From the NCBI GenBank assembly GCA_002378005.1, contig DFQY01000036.1:26725-90724 (forward strand): a DNA stretch of 64,000 nt. The letters are read 5' to 3'. The notes below the pieces were generated by a model that made no database searches, was not told the origin of the DNA, and saw nothing but the letters and a program-made list of their open reading frames with translations. This DNA is from Flavobacteriales bacterium UBA3477. GTDB taxonomy: Bacteria > Bacteroidota > Bacteroidia > Flavobacteriales > Schleiferiaceae. A program made the position numbers and the translations under genes. This document shows positions 51,536 to 60,243 of this stretch, piece by piece (position 1 is the first letter of the stretch; every line of letters starts with the position of its first letter).

Positions 51536-52014
51536 ACTACAATCGAAGGCACCACCTCGTCGGAACATTCGTCCAATAGGGTGGTCAAGGATTTTCCTAA
51601 GGTGGGATGGGACCAATTTGGCACTACATCCCGCATCGGCATCAACGTGAACCTGCGCAAATGCAAGCGCGGATGTGGCAATAACAACAACTCGCTCTCC
51701 CAAATTTTTCCGTCGTAATCCAGCACGTCCAAATCAATGGTTCGATCAGCGTAGCCCTCCTCCTCGCGAACACGGCCCATAGCCTTTTCCGTTTCGAGCA
51801 ATCGCAACAACAACTCCTCAGGCCCCAAAGTAGTATCCACCAAAAGCACCTGATTCAAATAGGAATTTGTGCTTTCATATCCCCATGGAGGGCTCTCGTA
51901 CAACCTGCTTTTTCCTAAGATTGTGCTAAATCGACCAATTGCCTCTTGAGCCGTAGCAAGGTTCTGCTCCTTATCACCTAAATTCGTACCTAATAAAACA
52001 ATGGCCTGGCCCAT
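51532..52014 (-). CDS. folK: 2-amino-4-hydroxy-6-hydroxymethyldihydropteridine pyrophosphokinase
   Basis: 160 aa from the ATG at 52014 (MGQAIVLLGTNLGDK), the usual HPPK start; the frame stays open far upstream inside sppA, but that is antisense overlap. Transfers pyrophosphate from ATP in folate synthesis. Signature 'GYADRTIDLDVLDYDG' holds the Mg2+ Asp pair; 'YESPPWGYESTNSYLNQV' is the other conserved region, and 'LPHPRLHLRRFTL' ends the core. The start codon overlaps the divergent sppA start by 2 bp, leaving no intergenic promoter. Confidence 0.95.
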   Translation of the reverse strand: MGQAIVLLGTNLGDKEQNLATAQEAIGRFSTILGKSRLYESPPWGYESTNSYLNQVLLVDTTLGPEELLLRLLETEKAMGRVREEEGYADRTIDLDVLDYDGKIWESELLLLPHPRLHLRRFTLMPMRDVVPNWSHPTLGKSLTTLLDECSDEVVPSIVV

Positions 52015-53731
52015 GAAAAATTTCTTCACTACTGTTCTCGCTGTTTTCACAGCTTTCGTCGCCTCCATCCTCCTCTTGATCGGCCTATTGGTCATCGCGA
52101 GCATTACCGGAGAAGATCCAACCCCAAAGGTAGAAGAGAACACTTTATTGCGCATTCCTTTATCGGGAACTTTGGAAGATCGCACCGTGGAAGATCCCTT
52201 TGCCGGGCTAGATGCCGTATTGTTGGGCATGGACGTGCCTAAAGCCTTAGGAATGAACAAGCTCATGGCTGCCTTGGAACATGCCGCGGAAGACGATCGC
52301 GTTCAAGGAATTTTGCTTGAGCAGGGCGCTTTCGCCGCGGGATATGGGATGCTGGAAGAATTGGCCGATTATCTTAAAGAATTCAAAGCCACCTCAGGCA
52401 AACCCATCTATTCCTATGGCGAATATTATACCCAAAAGGGTGCTGCACTTAGCGCCATTGCCGATTCCACCATACTTCACCCCGGCGGGATTTTTGAGCT
52501 TCGCGGGATAGGAACCAGTTCCACCTACTATAAGGACTTTTTTGACAAATTCGGCATCGAGCCCCTGGTCGTTCGCGGCACCGGAAACAAATTTAAAAGC
52601 GCGGTAGAACCCTACATCGCCAGCGAAATGAGCGATGAAAACCGCTTGCAATTGACGAATCTCATCACTCAGTTTTGGGATTTTATAGGGGACTCATTCG
52701 AAGCTAAAGGCATCGACCGTGCGACCCTGGATCAAGCTGCCACAGATTTTATTGGCATGGATGCCGATGCGTGCATTGAAGCTGGCTTAGTAGACGCACT
52801 TGGCTACAAGGAAGATGTCATGAATCACTTCGAGGACCGCTATTCCCTGCTCCATTATACAGATTATGCGGCCCAAATCCCTCCTGTAAAAGCCACCGAC
52901 CGCATAGCCATCATCTACGCGAATGGAAGCATAGGGAACGGCAAAGGAGATGAAAGTACCATAGGCACTGAGAACATCGTCAAAGCCCTACGTAAAGCGG
53001 ACAAAAATAAACGAGTAAAAGCCATCGTACTTCGCGTGAACAGCCCGGGCGGCAGTGCCTTAACCTCAGATATCATTCACCACACCATTGCTGATATCGA
53101 AAAACCGCTCATCGTAAGTCAAGCGAACTATGCGGCCTCTGGCGGGTATTATATCAGCTGTAATGCCGATGCCATTTTCACCAACTCCACCACCATCACC
53201 GGCAGTATCGGAATCTTCATGAGCCTTTTCACCGCTGAGGAATTGATGACACAAACCTTGGGGCTCAATGTGGAAGAAGTTCAAACCCATCCCATGGCAA
53301 ACTTCCCCAACCTCGCCAGGCATCCTGACGACGCTCAATACGCCATACTTCAGCGCATGATCGACCGCGGATACGCAGATTTCACCGGTAAAGTTGCCGA
53401 GGGAAGAAACATGGACATGGACTACCTCCTCCCCTTGTGTGGCGGACGCGTTTGGACGGGTGACGATGCCATAGATAATGGATTGGCCGACCTCGAGGGC
53501 AACCTCAGCGATGCCATTGCCTATGCCGCAAAAGAAGCTGGTATCGAATCCTACAAATTGTATGAACTCCCAACAGTGGAAGATGGCTTTGAGAAGTACC
53601 TGAAATCTCTGGGTGCGGCGAAAGCAGAAAGCCTTCCTTTCCTAGACCATCCTGCCGTACAGGAACTCGAATTCTTAGCGACGAACCCAGGATTACAAGC
53701 ACGTTTGAACCCTATATTCCTTGAGCTGTGA
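52013..53731 (+). CDS. sppA: Signal peptide peptidase SppA (67K type)
   Basis: 572 aa from the ATG at 52013 (MKNFFTTVL); an in-frame ATG at 52001 would add MAWP and is less likely. One N-terminal membrane anchor (~8-30), then two tandem SppA/crotonase-like domains as in E. coli SppA. The Lys general base lies in the first repeat ('YTQKGAALSAIADSTI' region) and the Ser nucleophile in the second ('NYAASGGYYISCNADAIF'). Degrades leftover signal peptides at the membrane. Coupled to yhhQ by a 4-bp overlap; head-to-head with folK. Confidence 0.95.
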   Translation: MKNFFTTVLAVFTAFVASILLLIGLLVIASITGEDPTPKVEENTLLRIPLSGTLEDRTVEDPFAGLDAVLLGMDVPKALGMNKLMAALEHAAEDDRVQGILLEQGAFAAGYGMLEELADYLKEFKATSGKPIYSYGEYYTQKGAALSAIADSTILHPGGIFELRGIGTSSTYYKDFFDKFGIEPLVVRGTGNKFKSAVEPYIASEMSDENRLQLTNLITQFWDFIGDSFEAKGIDRATLDQAATDFIGMDADACIEAGLVDALGYKEDVMNHFEDRYSLLHYTDYAAQIPPVKATDRIAIIYANGSIGNGKGDESTIGTENIVKALRKADKNKRVKAIVLRVNSPGGSALTSDIIHHTIADIEKPLIVSQANYAASGGYYISCNADAIFTNSTTITGSIGIFMSLFTAEELMTQTLGLNVEEVQTHPMANFPNLARHPDDAQYAILQRMIDRGYADFTGKVAEGRNMDMDYLLPLCGGRVWTGDDAIDNGLADLEGNLSDAIAYAAKEAGIESYKLYELPTVEDGFEKYLKSLGAAKAESLPFLDHPAVQELEFLATNPGLQARLNPIFLEL

Positions 53732-54408
53732 TCGCTGCTAAACAACAAACAGCCGAGCGCCTCTATTACATTCTCGGCGCCCTATTCATAGCCGCTTTGA
53801 TTACCTGTAATCTGATCGCAAACAAATTTGTGACGGTCGACCTCGGGTTCAAAGTATTCACCATCAGTGCCGGTGTTCTTCCCTACCCAGTGACCTTCTT
53901 GATCACCGATATCTTGAGCGAACTCTATGGACAAAAACGCACCACACAGGTCGTACTCTCTGGCCTCGTCGCAAGCATTTTCGTTCTATTCGTTTTATGG
54001 CTCGGGGCCCAATTCCCCGCTATCGAAGGCTCACCCGTGTCCGATGACACCTACAACCAAGTATTTCAAAACGCTTGGCGCGTTATCGCCGCCTCCATGC
54101 TCGCGTACATCGTCGCACAACTCGTAGACGTGCGCCTGTTTCACTTCTGGAAAAACCTCACCGGCGGAAAAATGCTGTGGGTGCGCAACAATTTCTCTAC
54201 GCTGGTCAGCCAACTTGTCGACACCATATTGGTCGTCCTCGTTTTATTCATAGGCACCCTGCCATGGATCACCATGGGGGCATACATATGGGACGGCTGG
54301 CTCTTCAAAGCCACTGCGGCCGCATTTGATACTGCGGCTATCTATGCCTTTATGTGGTGGGCCCGCGGTTATTTCGGGCTAGAGATTGGCGAAGAAATCG
54401 ACGTTTAA
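53728..54408 (+). CDS. yhhQ: Queuosine precursor transporter (YhhQ family)
   Basis: 226 aa from a GTG at 53728 that overlaps the sppA stop (GTGA); no nearby ATG exists in frame, so GTG is well supported. Six hydrophobic helices with the family pattern 'LIANKFVTVDLGF', 'LPYPVTFLITDILSELYGQK' and a C-terminal 'TAAIYAFMWWARGYFGLE'. E. coli YhhQ takes up preQ0/preQ1; here it agrees with queG at 30594 in suggesting queuosine salvage. Ends 4 bp inside the convergent DUF2797 gene. Confidence 0.93.
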   Translation: MIAAKQQTAERLYYILGALFIAALITCNLIANKFVTVDLGFKVFTISAGVLPYPVTFLITDILSELYGQKRTTQVVLSGLVASIFVLFVLWLGAQFPAIEGSPVSDDTYNQVFQNAWRVIAASMLAYIVAQLVDVRLFHFWKNLTGGKMLWVRNNFSTLVSQLVDTILVVLVLFIGTLPWITMGAYIWDGWLFKATAAAFDTAAIYAFMWWARGYFGLEIGEEIDV

Positions 54409-55202
54409 AGCAACTCCAAATTCACGATATGTCCTTCGTGGGAACGAACGTTGAACACGCCTGAAGTGGTAATCAAGTATTGGCCTTTTATACCGACCAA
54501 TTCTCCTTCCCAGCTATCGCCTTCGATTTTAAAACTTATGCTCTTCACCTTCGACGGATGACGTTCTACGGGGTAGTTCATCGACCAAATCTCCGGGTGC
54601 GACGTACGGTATTGTTGCAATTCTTCCGGCAACGACGCCTGAGCCAACCCAAAGGCTTCCTCCAAGCTTTCCTCTGTAGTCGCTCCTTTGAGCATGGCCT
54701 GCCATGAAGTCTTGTCAGTAAAGTGGTCTTTTAACGCCACCTCGGCCACGCCGGCTAAATAGCGATTAGGAACCTCCAAAATGACCGTCGCCTCATCCGC
54801 ACCCTGATCCATCCAGCGGTACGGCATCTGGGTTTTTCTAGTCACCCCAACCTTGATTCGGTCAGTTTTTGCCAAATACACCAAATGTGGCTGCAATTGC
54901 AACCGCTGCTCAAATTCCAAATCTCGCTCGGCAATGCCTAAATGCGCCTTGCTAAGCTCCGGTTTCATAATGGTGGGCGACGCTTCGGGCTTGGTAAAGA
55001 AGCACTCACGACAGAAATTTTGGCGGTAGACTTCTGGGACCAATTGGCCACAGAAACATTTATGCGTCCCGGTAAAAGTCATGCGCAATGGCTTCCCTAT
55101 CAGCCCATTCATCATCAACAAATCGATGCCCAAGGGCAAAGAGTATCGAATGGTGGTTCCATACTGCGTCATCATTTTCCTTAATGGACCGGTAAACTGC
55201 AT
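54405..55202 (-). CDS. DUF2797 domain-containing protein
   Basis: 265 aa. A cysteine zinc-finger-like segment near residues 48-70 ('HKCFCGQ ... FCRECFF'), followed by a family segment 'LVYLAKTDRIKVGVTRKTQMPYRW', where 'KVGVTR' and a downstream Arg resemble the GIY-YIG fold. The C-terminal part is a small beta domain ('EGELVGIKGQYLITTSGVFNVRSHEG'). The function is not established; nuclease-like RNA or DNA binding is possible. Divergent from the GH3 gene (59 bp gap). Confidence 0.85.
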   Translation of the reverse strand: MQFTGPLRKMMTQYGTTIRYSLPLGIDLLMMNGLIGKPLRMTFTGTHKCFCGQLVPEVYRQNFCRECFFTKPEASPTIMKPELSKAHLGIAERDLEFEQRLQLQPHLVYLAKTDRIKVGVTRKTQMPYRWMDQGADEATVILEVPNRYLAGVAEVALKDHFTDKTSWQAMLKGATTEESLEEAFGLAQASLPEELQQYRTSHPEIWSMNYPVERHPSKVKSISFKIEGDSWEGELVGIKGQYLITTSGVFNVRSHEGHIVNLELL

Positions 55203-55261
55203 ATTTTCTGCTAACTTTAATAGTGTGAAAGTAGCACATAAACGACCGACCTCCTAAAGCC

Positions 55262-56794
55262 ATGATTTATACTTGGGTAAACAAAGTCATCCGGCAAAAT
55301 ATGCGCCGCCGCGTGGAGGAGATTTATGCCTTCACCGACAGACCTATTGAGTCCCAAGACCGACTTCTCCGCGAGCTTTTGGCCAAAGGCATAGATACCG
55401 AATATGGGCAGAAATACCGTTTTGACCTTATCCAACATCCGCGAGAATTTCAAACGCGTGTACCCTTATCAGATTACGGCACCCTCAAACCCTATATCGA
55501 GCGTATGCGTCAAGGCCACCGGAATATTCTCTGGCCTGGCAAGGTAGAATGGTATGCCAAGAGCTCCGGTACGACCTCAGGTGTAAGCAAGTTTATTCCC
55601 GTCTCCACAGACAGTATCGAAGATTGTCACTTCTCAGGAGGACGATTTGAATTAGCGCTGTATTGCAATGCCGTGCCGGAAACTAAAATTTTTGAAGGGC
55701 TCGGCTTGCGCTTGGGCGGTTCCACAGAAATACAGTCAGAAGGCCAAACCCAAAGCGGCGACCTCAGTGCAATCCTAATCCAAAATATTCCGCTTTGGGC
55801 AGAACTTCGTAGTGCTCCTAGTCCTACTACAGCATTAATGAGCGATTGGGAAAAGAAAATTGATGCCATCTTAGATGAAGCCCTTGAACAAAACATTACC
55901 TCTTTGTGGGGGGTGAGTTCCTGGTTCCTGGTGCTGTTCAAGAAAGTGCTCGAACGTACAGGGAAAAGCAACATACTCGAGGTTTGGCCAAACCTTGAGC
56001 TGTTTGCACACGGCGGGGTGAACTTCGCTCCCTACGAAGACCAATTCCGCGCACTCATGCCAGGCAACCAGGTCACCTTTATGGAAAATTACAATGCCTC
56101 CGAGGGATTCTTTGCCGTACAGGATGACCCGGAAAAAGACGGCATGCTACTCCTGCTCAACAATGGCATCTATTATGAATTTATCCCAAAGGACTCCTTC
56201 AATGGAACTAACAGCCAGACCATTGGCCTTAAAGATGTAGAGTTACACACAGATTATGCTATGGTCATCACGACCAACGGCGGACTATGGCGATACCTAC
56301 TTGGAGATACCGTGAAGTTTGTATCTCGACATCCTTACCGAATCAAGGTCAGCGGCAGGACGGCACATTTCATCAATGCCTTTGGCGAAGAAGTGATCGT
56401 TACCGATGCTGAAAATGCTGTTTTAAAGGCCTGTAACCTTAACGGTTGTGACCTAGTGGAATTCCATGCCGCACCGTGCTATATGAACAGTGAAGAAACC
56501 GGAGGTCATCAGTGGATTATTGAATTTAAAACACCTCCTAAAGACCTTGCAGCCTTCACCCAGGATCTGGATAATGCCCTCAAGGAGGAAAACTCGGACT
56601 ACGCCGCCAAAAGAAAAGGCGACCTCGTCTTACAACTGCCCAATATCGTGGTGGCCCAAAAGGGATTGTTTCACCAATGGTTGAAAAACAAGAACAAGCT
56701 AGGCGGACAAAACAAGGTCCCTAGATTAAGCAATAACCGAGACCTTATTACGCAGTTGCAGGCGCTGAATGACGCTGCTCAAATGCCTGCATAA
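55262..56794 (+). CDS. GH3 auxin-responsive promoter family protein (acyl-adenylate/amide-forming)
   Basis: 510 aa, normal for bacterial GH3 proteins. ANL-superfamily fold: ATP/AMP-binding 'AKSSGTTSGVSKFIPVS' (~98-114), 'MENYNASEGFFAVQDD' (~277-292) and 'YLLGDTVKFVSRHPYRIKVSGR' (~345-366). Plant GH3 enzymes conjugate amino acids to jasmonate or auxin; the bacterial substrate is unknown. Cytoplasmic, no signal peptide. A near-consensus -7 box (TAACTTTA) lies about 42 nt upstream. The last 47 bp overlap the convergent DUF3050 gene. Confidence 0.92.
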   Translation: MIYTWVNKVIRQNMRRRVEEIYAFTDRPIESQDRLLRELLAKGIDTEYGQKYRFDLIQHPREFQTRVPLSDYGTLKPYIERMRQGHRNILWPGKVEWYAKSSGTTSGVSKFIPVSTDSIEDCHFSGGRFELALYCNAVPETKIFEGLGLRLGGSTEIQSEGQTQSGDLSAILIQNIPLWAELRSAPSPTTALMSDWEKKIDAILDEALEQNITSLWGVSSWFLVLFKKVLERTGKSNILEVWPNLELFAHGGVNFAPYEDQFRALMPGNQVTFMENYNASEGFFAVQDDPEKDGMLLLLNNGIYYEFIPKDSFNGTNSQTIGLKDVELHTDYAMVITTNGGLWRYLLGDTVKFVSRHPYRIKVSGRTAHFINAFGEEVIVTDAENAVLKACNLNGCDLVEFHAAPCYMNSEETGGHQWIIEFKTPPKDLAAFTQDLDNALKEENSDYAAKRKGDLVLQLPNIVVAQKGLFHQWLKNKNKLGGQNKVPRLSNNRDLITQLQALNDAAQMPA

Positions 56795-57536
56795 CTGTAG
56801 TCCACAAGTTGATACGCGCACGCAAGGCTTGCTCCGAGAGCTCGGCTGCACTTTCCCATTTCTGAGCATCCGTACCACATAAAAGTTCGACCATACGCTC
56901 AGCCAAATGCCCGTGTAAATCGCCATCTACTTCAATATGACGCTCCAAGTAATACGCGAAGAGTCCTAGCTGCTCAGGGAATTGGGCCTTCAAATTTCCA
57001 ACGATTTCCATGAACATATCCGGAATCAAATCCTCACGACCAAAAGTGAAAACTGCTGCAATCTCATGTGCTTTACCGCCTTCTACTACAGATAGCGTTT
57101 GACGAACGAACGCCTTTGCTCCTTCCGGTGCATCACTCTCTTCCAAAGCCTCTATTGGATTGCCCCCAGCACGTAAGGCCTCAATAAAGGCTATAATAGG
57201 GGCCGTATTCGCGCCTGCCTCTTCCATTGCTTTTATATAGAGCTCGAAGTGACTAGTTGCATTACCGTCTTGATCCACATCGCTTTCTTCGCCGTGAACA
57301 ATCTCATTAATCAGCCTGCGAGTTTCAGGGTCGCCCATAGGAATCCAGTAGGTATCCACACAGGTCAATTGACGTTGTAAAGCCTTCAACAGGACCATGA
57401 AATCCCATACAGCCCAAACGTGCGTTTCCATGAAATCGCGCGCTTTGTCAAGCGTGTTGACCCAGCCGAAAGCCGGATGTTGAATTAATTCTTGGCGGGT
57501 AGATTTAATTTGTTGAGTTAGGTGGTCAATTTGCAT
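56748..57536 (-). CDS. DUF3050 protein (heme-oxygenase-like fold)
   Basis: 262 aa from the ATG at 57536 (MQIDHLTQQI); a TTG at 57572 overlaps the promoter region and is rejected. All-helical, with conserved His/Glu pairs in DUF3050-type segments: 'METHVWAVWDFMVLLKALQRQL', 'HGEESD', 'SHFELYIKAMEEAGA' and 'YYLERHIEVDGDLHG'. The spacing of acidic and His residues resembles diiron heme-oxygenase-like oxidases, so a metal-dependent oxygenase is possible but unproven. It overlaps the GH3 gene by 47 bp, tail to tail, and is divergent from the deoxynucleoside kinase. Confidence 0.88.
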   Translation of the reverse strand: MQIDHLTQQIKSTRQELIQHPAFGWVNTLDKARDFMETHVWAVWDFMVLLKALQRQLTCVDTYWIPMGDPETRRLINEIVHGEESDVDQDGNATSHFELYIKAMEEAGANTAPIIAFIEALRAGGNPIEALEESDAPEGAKAFVRQTLSVVEGGKAHEIAAVFTFGREDLIPDMFMEIVGNLKAQFPEQLGLFAYYLERHIEVDGDLHGHLAERMVELLCGTDAQKWESAAELSEQALRARINLWTTVMQAFEQRHSAPATA

Positions 57537-57569
57537 CTTACTTGCAACACTTTTATTACTTTGCGGGTA

Positions 57570-57596
57570 CAAAAATAGTAGTCATGCACATAGCAA
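57570..57596 (-). promoter_or_regulatory. Candidate promoter of the DUF3050 gene
   Basis: The minus strand has TTG (57594-57596), a 16-nt spacer, then TATTTTTG (57570-57577, exact TAnnTTTG), 33 nt before the start at 57536. The promoter overlaps the first codons of the divergent kinase gene (start 57584). Confidence 0.5.
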
Positions 57597-58198
57597 TCGC
57601 AGGAAATATTGGTTCTGGTAAAACAACTTTAACTGAGTTATTAGCAAAGCACTACAATTATCAGCCGCATTTCGAGGATGTGGACGACAATCCATACCTC
57701 GATGACTTCTATGAAGAAATGCAGCGCTGGAGCTTCAACCTTCAAATTTATTTCTTGCGTTCCCGCTTTGAACAAGTAACCCAGGTCCGCGAAGAAGGTT
57801 TAAATGTCGTCCAAGATCGCACCATTTACGAAGATGCACACATTTTTGCGCCCAACCTCCATGCCATGGGGTTGATGACCGCTCGCGACTTCAATAGCTA
57901 TCAAGGATTGTTCGAGTTGATGGAAAAACACCTGCAGGCACCCGACTTATTGATTTACTTGCGCGCCTCTGTACCCACGTTGGTCGACCACATCCAAAAG
58001 AGAGGACGCGATTACGAAAACAGCATTCGCATTGATTACTTGCGTCGTCTAAACGAGCGTTACGAAGCGTGGATTAATTCATACGACAAGGGCAAAGTCC
58101 TTATTGTAAACGTCGATAAGAACAAGTTCCCAGAGAACCCAGAAGATTTGGGTGAGATCATTCAACAGATTGACTCAGAGCTGAACGGCCTCTTCTAA
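57584..58198 (+). CDS. Deoxynucleoside kinase
   Basis: 204 aa from the ATG at 57584 (MHIAIAGNIGSGKTTL). P-loop 'GNIGSGKTTL' (~7-16), the catalytic Glu/substrate region 'FEDVDDNPYLDDFYEEMQRW', the DR[ST] motif in 'VVQDRTIYEDAHIFA' and the Arg-rich lid 'RGRDYENSIRIDYL'. It phosphorylates deoxynucleosides in salvage; the base preference (deoxyadenosine/deoxyguanosine/thymidine) is not readable. The 3' end overlaps the convergent waaA by 24 bp. The first 13 bp of the gene overlap the opposite-strand promoter of DUF3050. Confidence 0.93.
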   Translation: MHIAIAGNIGSGKTTLTELLAKHYNYQPHFEDVDDNPYLDDFYEEMQRWSFNLQIYFLRSRFEQVTQVREEGLNVVQDRTIYEDAHIFAPNLHAMGLMTARDFNSYQGLFELMEKHLQAPDLLIYLRASVPTLVDHIQKRGRDYENSIRIDYLRRLNERYEAWINSYDKGKVLIVNVDKNKFPENPEDLGEIIQQIDSELNGLF

Positions 58199-59380
58199 AA
58201 CTTTTACAATTTTTTCTGCGGCACCGCGCTGCTCAAGCATCCAAGCTTGGGCTTTTTTGCCTTTTGCGGAAAATTCTTCGGTGCCTACCTGATCTAAATA
58301 CTGTGCCCAGTCCTCGTGCGCTTGAATGGGCTGCAAGAAGCCCTCTTCGACCAATTCTTTATTCTCCGCAATCTTCTGCCAGTTCGGACCACAAGCCGCA
58401 ACCTTTCCTTGGGCGATGGCCTCCAATACATTATGTGTAGCTTTTTCCCAACCACCGCCAATCACAACACCATCGGCCAATCCATATAAACTCACCAACA
58501 CCCCAAACTCAGGCACCATCAACACATCCGTCGCTTTCGGCTCGTCTCGAGTACTATCGAGCACTTGAGAAGATTCATACTGTGCTAGCGCCCCTTGAAG
58601 CTTTGATGATTCTTTTAGATCATGAGGCACCACCCAAAGTGAATACTCGCGTAAATCTAAGTTGTTCAGAGCCTCGCAATCCGACAAATGGGCACTACCC
58701 ACCAGCAGCACTGGCTTTTGCTGCGCCCCTTTCCAAGCCTTGAATTTTTCATTCGCCTCTACCCCGACCAAGGCCCCGGCATAATCGTACTTTGGATTCC
58801 CTAAAACTTCGGAATGTACACCGGCCATACTCATGCGAGCAGCATCCGCCTCACTCACCACTCCCCAAGTATGCACCCCATCAATGAAATTCTTGCGAAT
58901 CAACGGCAAAACGCGGCTCAAATACCAGGGAGTTTTCGGAGCACTCATCCCCATCACAACCACTGGAACATTGGCACGTCGTAATCCTGCAATATAGTTT
59001 GGCCACAAATCGTAGCGGACCATAAGTGCCAAATCTGGCTGCACATAAGCCAACCATTTTTTTACCAATGAGGGTCGGTCAAAGGGCAAATAATGCACTT
59101 TGGCACGCGAGTAATGTTTACGCGGTTCGTAGCCCGAAGGACTAAAAAACGTTATCACTGCTTGCCAATGTTCGTGTCGATCTAAAAACTGTTCCAAAAC
59201 AGGGCGCCCCGTCTCGAATTCCCCCAAGGAGGCACAATGCATCCAGATCGTTTTCCCTTCTAATGGAAGTTCATGGGTCCAATTCTGCGATCCACCGACC
59301 GTCTTCCACCAAGAACCGGTGCGACCGAAGGCGGCGCCCGTCCTAAACACAAACTCAGCCAGAAGTGGATAAATGATCAT
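58175..59380 (-). CDS. waaA: 3-deoxy-D-manno-octulosonic acid (Kdo) transferase
   Basis: 401 aa from the ATG at 59380 (MIIYPLLAEF); upstream frame belongs to the preceding gene. GT30 enzyme that adds Kdo to lipid A precursor at the inner membrane. Motifs: 'LEGKTIWMHCASLGEFE' (~45-60), 'FFSPSGYE', 'LALMVRYDLWPNYIAGLRRANVPV', 'VVPHDLK' and 'LADGVVIGGGWEKATHNVLEAIAQGK' region near the C-terminus. Coupled to the upstream envelope-protein gene by a TGATG overlap. Kdo and heptose genes are not in the window. Confidence 0.95.
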   Translation of the reverse strand: MIIYPLLAEFVFRTGAAFGRTGSWWKTVGGSQNWTHELPLEGKTIWMHCASLGEFETGRPVLEQFLDRHEHWQAVITFFSPSGYEPRKHYSRAKVHYLPFDRPSLVKKWLAYVQPDLALMVRYDLWPNYIAGLRRANVPVVVMGMSAPKTPWYLSRVLPLIRKNFIDGVHTWGVVSEADAARMSMAGVHSEVLGNPKYDYAGALVGVEANEKFKAWKGAQQKPVLLVGSAHLSDCEALNNLDLREYSLWVVPHDLKESSKLQGALAQYESSQVLDSTRDEPKATDVLMVPEFGVLVSLYGLADGVVIGGGWEKATHNVLEAIAQGKVAACGPNWQKIAENKELVEEGFLQPIQAHEDWAQYLDQVGTEEFSAKGKKAQAWMLEQRGAAEKIVKVLEEAVQL

Positions 59381-60141
59381 CAGTCCGTTAAAAAGAAACT
59401 CTCTTGTTTTGCATAAATGGGTAGGTACCATGTAAAGTTCACACCTACGCCCATGTCCCACTTAAACGAATTATCCGGCAATCCCGTATCCGTATTAAAA
59501 CCTCTAATGTTCTGTGTAGTGGCCAAAAACGCGTGAATGCCCACAGCATAGTTGATCCGTTCGTTATTGTCCAAATACAAATAGCGCAACTGGCCTTTTG
59601 CCACCGGCCCCATGTGCAACCTATCGTATCCTCGAAGCATGGACCCCTGAAGCTGTGGGAAGTTACCACGCTCATTTCGCAAACTAATCTGGGTTTGCTG
59701 GGCACCGATGCCAGCCATCCAAAGCCACCCAGAATTTGGGTTGTACTGTGTTTTAAAAATATGTCCTATGTGGGCAGTAATCTGTCCGCCTGAAAGTCCT
59801 GCTTGAAGGATGGCCAATTCTCCATTGACCCCCACAAAGTTTCCTTGATCATCGGCCAAACCACCGAAGATCTCAGAGGCATTTTTTACCGAATTCCCGT
59901 AAAACGCATCAAAGGCCGCCCCCACCATCCAACCCTCACGGTTTTTCTTGGTGTATTCTAGGGTAGCACCACCAAAGACGCTGTATCGACTTGCTAGATC
60001 ACAAAGAGGAATGTGAGTAGCCGGTGCCAGTCCCCACAATTGAACGGTGCGGAGACTATCGGCAGTGGTTAATTGGGCGCGCATAACAGTCGATAAACCG
60101 AAAAAAAACAGGCAAAAAAGCTGGCGATGCCATCTATTCAT
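59380..60141 (-). CDS. Putative outer-membrane/envelope protein of unknown function
   Basis: 253 aa from the ATG at 60141 (MNRWHRQLF); a TTG eight codons upstream is rejected. Signal peptide 'LFCLFFFGLSTVMRAQ'. The body alternates short strands with aromatic residues ('YSVFGGATLEYTKKNREGWMVGAAFDAFYG', 'ITAHIGHIFKTQ', 'INYAVGIHAFLATTQN', 'WDMGVGVNFTWYLPIYAK'), consistent with an 8-strand-like outer-membrane barrel. I recognise no family. Its stop overlaps the waaA ATG, suggesting a link to LPS or outer-membrane assembly; this is inference from position only. Confidence 0.75.
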   Translation of the reverse strand: MNRWHRQLFCLFFFGLSTVMRAQLTTADSLRTVQLWGLAPATHIPLCDLASRYSVFGGATLEYTKKNREGWMVGAAFDAFYGNSVKNASEIFGGLADDQGNFVGVNGELAILQAGLSGGQITAHIGHIFKTQYNPNSGWLWMAGIGAQQTQISLRNERGNFPQLQGSMLRGYDRLHMGPVAKGQLRYLYLDNNERINYAVGIHAFLATTQNIRGFNTDTGLPDNSFKWDMGVGVNFTWYLPIYAKQESFFLTD

Positions 60142-60243
60142 ATATTCCGTGGGCTTTAAGTGCAAGGTAAGGGCAATAAGTCGTTCGTAATAATGTAATT
60201 TTAGGGCATTGAAATCGTTCTTACAACGACCTAAAGCTTAAGC

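Noticed and set aside
53700..53730. preQ1 riboswitch in front of yhhQ
   Set aside because: yhhQ overlaps the sppA stop, leaving no leader sequence.
57537..57583. Upstream TTG starts for both the DUF3050 gene and the deoxynucleoside kinase
   Set aside because: Each would reach into promoter sequence; the ATG starts match family N-termini.
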